Assembly (NCBI GenBank): GCA_900763995.1
Contig: CAAFMK010000127.1
Coordinates: 1-8,147, forward strand
DNA from: an uncultured Oscillospiraceae bacterium
GTDB taxonomy: Bacteria; Bacillota; Clostridia; Oscillospirales; Oscillospiraceae
DNA length: 8,147 nt
Reading direction: 5' to 3'
Numbering within the stretch: the first letter of the stretch is position 1; each line of letters starts with the position of its first letter. Made by a program: the position numbers and the translations under genes. The notes under the pieces are model-generated. The model saw nothing but the letters and a program-made list of their open reading frames with translations. It was not told the DNA's origin and did not search any database. Below are positions 6,657 through 8,147 of this stretch, in pieces.

Positions 6657-7349
6657 TTACTGATAGGTGCCGGAGTAGTCGATCATGACCTCGTCCACCT
6701 TCTGGATGCCGGACTCCATCAGGCTGTAGTAGCCGTTGTCATCCTTCTTCATCTGGAGCATGACCACCTGGTCGGTGCCGTAGCTCAGCTGAGGCATCAG
6801 ACTCTCCAGCTTATCCAGCAGGCCCATGGCGTACATCTCATCCAACTTCTGGTAGTCGGCGTCGCTCAAGTTGGCCAGCTGCTCATTAGACAGACCAGCC
6901 TGCTCCACCACATTGGTCAGTACTTCGTCAGCGGTGTCCTGAGTGATCAGGTGCAGGATCTCGATGGGGGACACAGTGACCTCAGAGGCAATGTCTCCGC
7001 TCTTGAGCTTCTCAGCATCGGCCACAGTGTACTTGGCGTGGGAGTAGATCTCGGCCACAACATTCTGGGCACGCTGGTTCACCTCATCGGTGGGCATCTC
7101 TACACCCAGATACTGCAAGAGGATCTCGGCCTCGGCCTCCAGATTGTGCTTGTACTTCTCCTTGGCGTCCTCCTCGGTCATGCCCTCGACCACGTCCAGA
7201 TACTCCTGGTTGACTTTGCCCAGGTAGACGGCATCCAGCTCACCCTGGACATACACAGTGGCATCCTTTGCCAGATCCTGGCAGGAGGTCAGGCCCACCA
7301 GGGCCATTGTTGCCACTGCAATGGCAACAAGCTTCTTCCAATTCTTCAT
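6657..7349 (-). CDS. Secreted lipoprotein of unknown function
   Basis: I do not recognise a named family with confidence. The 230-aa product starts with a classic lipoprotein signal: positive MKNWKK, a hydrophobic stretch (LVAIAVATMALVG) and a lipobox LTSC with Cys23 as the predicted lipidated residue. The mature part, about 208 aa, is strongly acidic and mostly helical, with YVQGELDAVYLGKVNQEYLD just after the anchor, a later KYTVADAEKL segment and a SEVTVSPIEIL strand, and a C-terminal half rich in Leu, Asp and Glu ending SGTYQ. This resembles small clostridial lipoproteins built from a helical N-terminal half and a YxV...VTVxP strand, but that is a loose similarity. There are no catalytic motifs and no Cys after the lipobox. 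ATG at 7349 has AAGGAG 8 nt upstream. The gene is monocistronic, with its own promoter and terminator, and is divergent from niaR. It would be attached to the outer face of the membrane. Confidence 0.85.
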   Translation of the reverse strand: MKNWKKLVAIAVATMALVGLTSCQDLAKDATVYVQGELDAVYLGKVNQEYLDVVEGMTEEDAKEKYKHNLEAEAEILLQYLGVEMPTDEVNQRAQNVVAEIYSHAKYTVADAEKLKSGDIASEVTVSPIEILHLITQDTADEVLTNVVEQAGLSNEQLANLSDADYQKLDEMYAMGLLDKLESLMPQLSYGTDQVVMLQMKKDDNGYYSLMESGIQKVDEVMIDYSGTYQ

Positions 7350-7408
7350 GTTTCATTCTCCTTCTTTTCTCTGTTTTAACAAAACTTGATTTCAGGTCGT
7401 TAAGTACT

Positions 7409-7437
7409 ATTTTATTTTATATTGGGTGAAAAGTCAA
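7409..7437 (-). promoter_or_regulatory. Sigma-A promoter of the lipoprotein gene
   Basis: On the minus strand TTGACT (7437-7432) and TAAAAT (7414-7409) are 17 bp apart, each matching consensus well. A start near 7402 gives a leader of about 52 nt. Its -35 box stands back to back with the -35 of the opposing niaR promoter. Confidence 0.7.
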
Positions 7438-7439
7438 CC

Positions 7440-7468
7440 TTGCCCCACTGAAATAATTATGATACACT
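7440..7468 (+). promoter_or_regulatory. Candidate niaR promoter (extended -10)
   Basis: TTGCCC (7440-7445) is followed after 17 bp by TACACT (7463-7468), preceded by TG at the extended -10 position (TGATACACT). Each hexamer has four of six consensus bases. The overlapping TATGAT (7458-7463) is a better -10 by itself but has no -35 partner. Transcription would start near 7475. Confidence 0.45.
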
Positions 7469-7478
7469 GAACAAAATC

Positions 7479-7490
7479 AAATGATCATTT
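7479..7490. promoter_or_regulatory. Perfect 12-bp palindrome at the niaR transcription start
   Basis: AAATGATCATTT is a perfect palindrome located just after the predicted niaR start site, flanked by CAAAATC on one side and TTGG on the other. A dimeric HTH repressor bound here would block niaR. Autoregulation by NiaR is a reasonable guess, but the motif was not matched to a known NiaR site. Confidence 0.3.
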
Positions 7491-7540
7491 TTGGAATTTA
7501 TAGTGGAGTGTATAGATATGCTCTGGGAGGAAAGAGGGGG

Positions 7541-8056
7541 TTGTTTTTGGACGCTCAGCATAGACGCAAGGAGATCACCCGCCAGCTGGAACAGGCCACC
7601 GCACCTGTCAGTGCCACCACCCTGGCCCAGTCGTTGTCCGTCAGCCGGCAGATCATTGTGGGGGATGTGGCACTGCTGCGGGCCAGTGGACTGGCCATTA
7701 TCGCCACCCCAAGGGGGTATCTCCTGCCCCAGTCCAAAGGGGGCGTCACCTGTACCTTTGCCTGTCGTCACCAGCCCCAGGAGATGGAATCTGAGCTTAA
7801 CGCCATTGTGGATCAGGGCTGCACAGTGCTGGATGTGATTGTAGATCATCCGGTATATGGTCAGCTCACCGCCCCTTTGCACATTGCCAGCCGCTACGAT
7901 GTCACGCAATTTCTAGCCCGCTGCAAGCAGTCAGATGCCCTCCCCCTGTCCCACCTCACAGAGGGGATCCATCTGCACACAGTTTCCTGTCCAGATCAGC
8001 AGGCGGCTGACCGGGTGCGGGATGCACTGGCCCAGCTGGGCTGTCTATATGACTGA
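7541..8056 (+). CDS. niaR: NAD-biosynthesis transcriptional repressor NiaR (YrxA family)
   Basis: NiaR is a niacin-responsive repressor of NAD synthesis and niacin-uptake genes in Firmicutes. From the TTG at 7541 the product is 171 aa, close to the usual 170-180. An N-terminal HTH_11 domain (about residues 6-62) has the family signature RRKEITRQL, LAQSLSVSRQIIVGDVALLRA and IIATPRGYLL. The C-terminal 3H domain (about 70-168) has H77, E85, H144 and H146, matching the His-Glu-His-His metal site I recall from Thermotoga TM1602, with DHPVYGQL and LTEGIHLHTV typical of 3H proteins. The start is uncertain. GGAGG at 7526-7530 serves TTG 7541, while AGAGGGG at 7533-7539 would better suit TTG 7547 (169 aa). 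An upstream in-frame ATG at 7481 has no ribosome site and lies in the palindrome. Target genes such as nadABC or niaP are not in view. Confidence 0.92.
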   Translation: MFLDAQHRRKEITRQLEQATAPVSATTLAQSLSVSRQIIVGDVALLRASGLAIIATPRGYLLPQSKGGVTCTFACRHQPQEMESELNAIVDQGCTVLDVIVDHPVYGQLTAPLHIASRYDVTQFLARCKQSDALPLSHLTEGIHLHTVSCPDQQAADRVRDALAQLGCLYD

Positions 8057-8074
8057 ATATATGACGAAAAATGA

Positions 8075-8103
8075 AATGGGTGTCCATCAGATGGACACCC
8101 ATT
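8075..8103 (+). terminator. First hairpin after niaR
   Basis: A perfect 13-bp stem (8075-8087 and 8091-8103, AATGGGTGTCCAT and its complement) has a CAG triloop. It is 18 bases past the niaR stop. There is no T run after it, so alone it may act as an RNA-stabilising 3' hairpin rather than a terminator. Confidence 0.55.
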
Positions 8104-8109
8104 AGACTG

Positions 8110-8138
8110 TCGAAAAAGTGGCAAAGCCACTTTTTCGA
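8110..8138. terminator. Second hairpin after niaR, symmetric terminator
   Basis: A perfect 13-bp stem (8110-8122 and 8126-8138) has an AAA triloop, a GTGGC/GCCAC core and A5/T5 arms, ending in TCGA. The core plus T5 is a compact intrinsic terminator usable on both strands. Flanking TGTC before it and GTTGGACTG after it run to the window edge. Confidence 0.7.
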
Positions 8139-8147
8139 GTTGGACTG

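Noticed and set aside
6519..7379. A 286-codon open frame on the plus strand opposite the lipoprotein gene
   Set aside because: It would run through the proS promoter and lipoprotein terminator, and its His/Leu/Val-rich translation is typical of an antisense shadow.
8108..8114. Perfect 0A box TGTCGAA after niaR
   Set aside because: It is part of the arm of a perfect terminator-like hairpin, with no promoter near it, so the match is better explained by the hairpin sequence.

Overview
The window looks like chromosomal core sequence from a spore-forming, moderately GC-rich low-diversity-GC Firmicute, most likely a clostridial gut bacterium of the Oscillospiraceae type. This rests on a SpoIIE sporulation phosphatase, a YloU/FakA pair, an archaeal-type prolyl-tRNA synthetase and a NiaR repressor, all with the GC-rich codon use of that group. 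The genus is an inference and cannot be fixed from the sequence alone. No mobile element, CRISPR array, tRNA or rRNA is visible.

Layout, left to right. Positions 1-215 hold a strong leftward promoter for a gene beyond the left edge, a pair of direct repeats behind it, and a 15-bp hairpin after fakA. fakA (216-1901, minus) and the Asp23-family gene yloU (1930-2277, minus) form a two-gene leftward operon. Reading the other way, spoIIE (2508-4844, plus) starts from a shared 230-bp divergent region. That region carries a spoIIE promoter of the Spo0A-controlled kind: a perfect -10 box with a 0A-box-like element 22 bp upstream. spoIIE converges on proS (4998-6443, minus), and one 18-bp A/T-flanked hairpin serves both as terminator. 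proS has its own sigma-A promoter and a roughly 95-nt foldable leader that is not a T-box. Next comes a monocistronic lipoprotein gene of unknown function (6657-7349, minus) with its own promoter and terminator. It is divergent from niaR (7541-8056, plus), the NAD-biosynthesis repressor with an HTH and a 3H domain. Two consecutive perfect hairpins close the window after niaR.

The genes do not form one pathway. They cover fatty-acid activation for phospholipid synthesis (FakA), forespore-specific sigma-F activation (SpoIIE), translation (ProS), an envelope lipoprotein and NAD regulation (NiaR), each in its own transcription unit except yloU-fakA. Three leftward promoters carry the same -35 hexamer (TTGACT) with a 17-bp spacer. 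Regulatory DNA is the most informative part of this window.

I found no convincing new multi-gene system. The best leads are the structured proS leader, the overlapping divergent spoIIE/yloU promoter region with an in-frame upstream start for yloU, a clade-type change in the FakA zinc-binding motif, and a palindrome at the predicted niaR transcription start.
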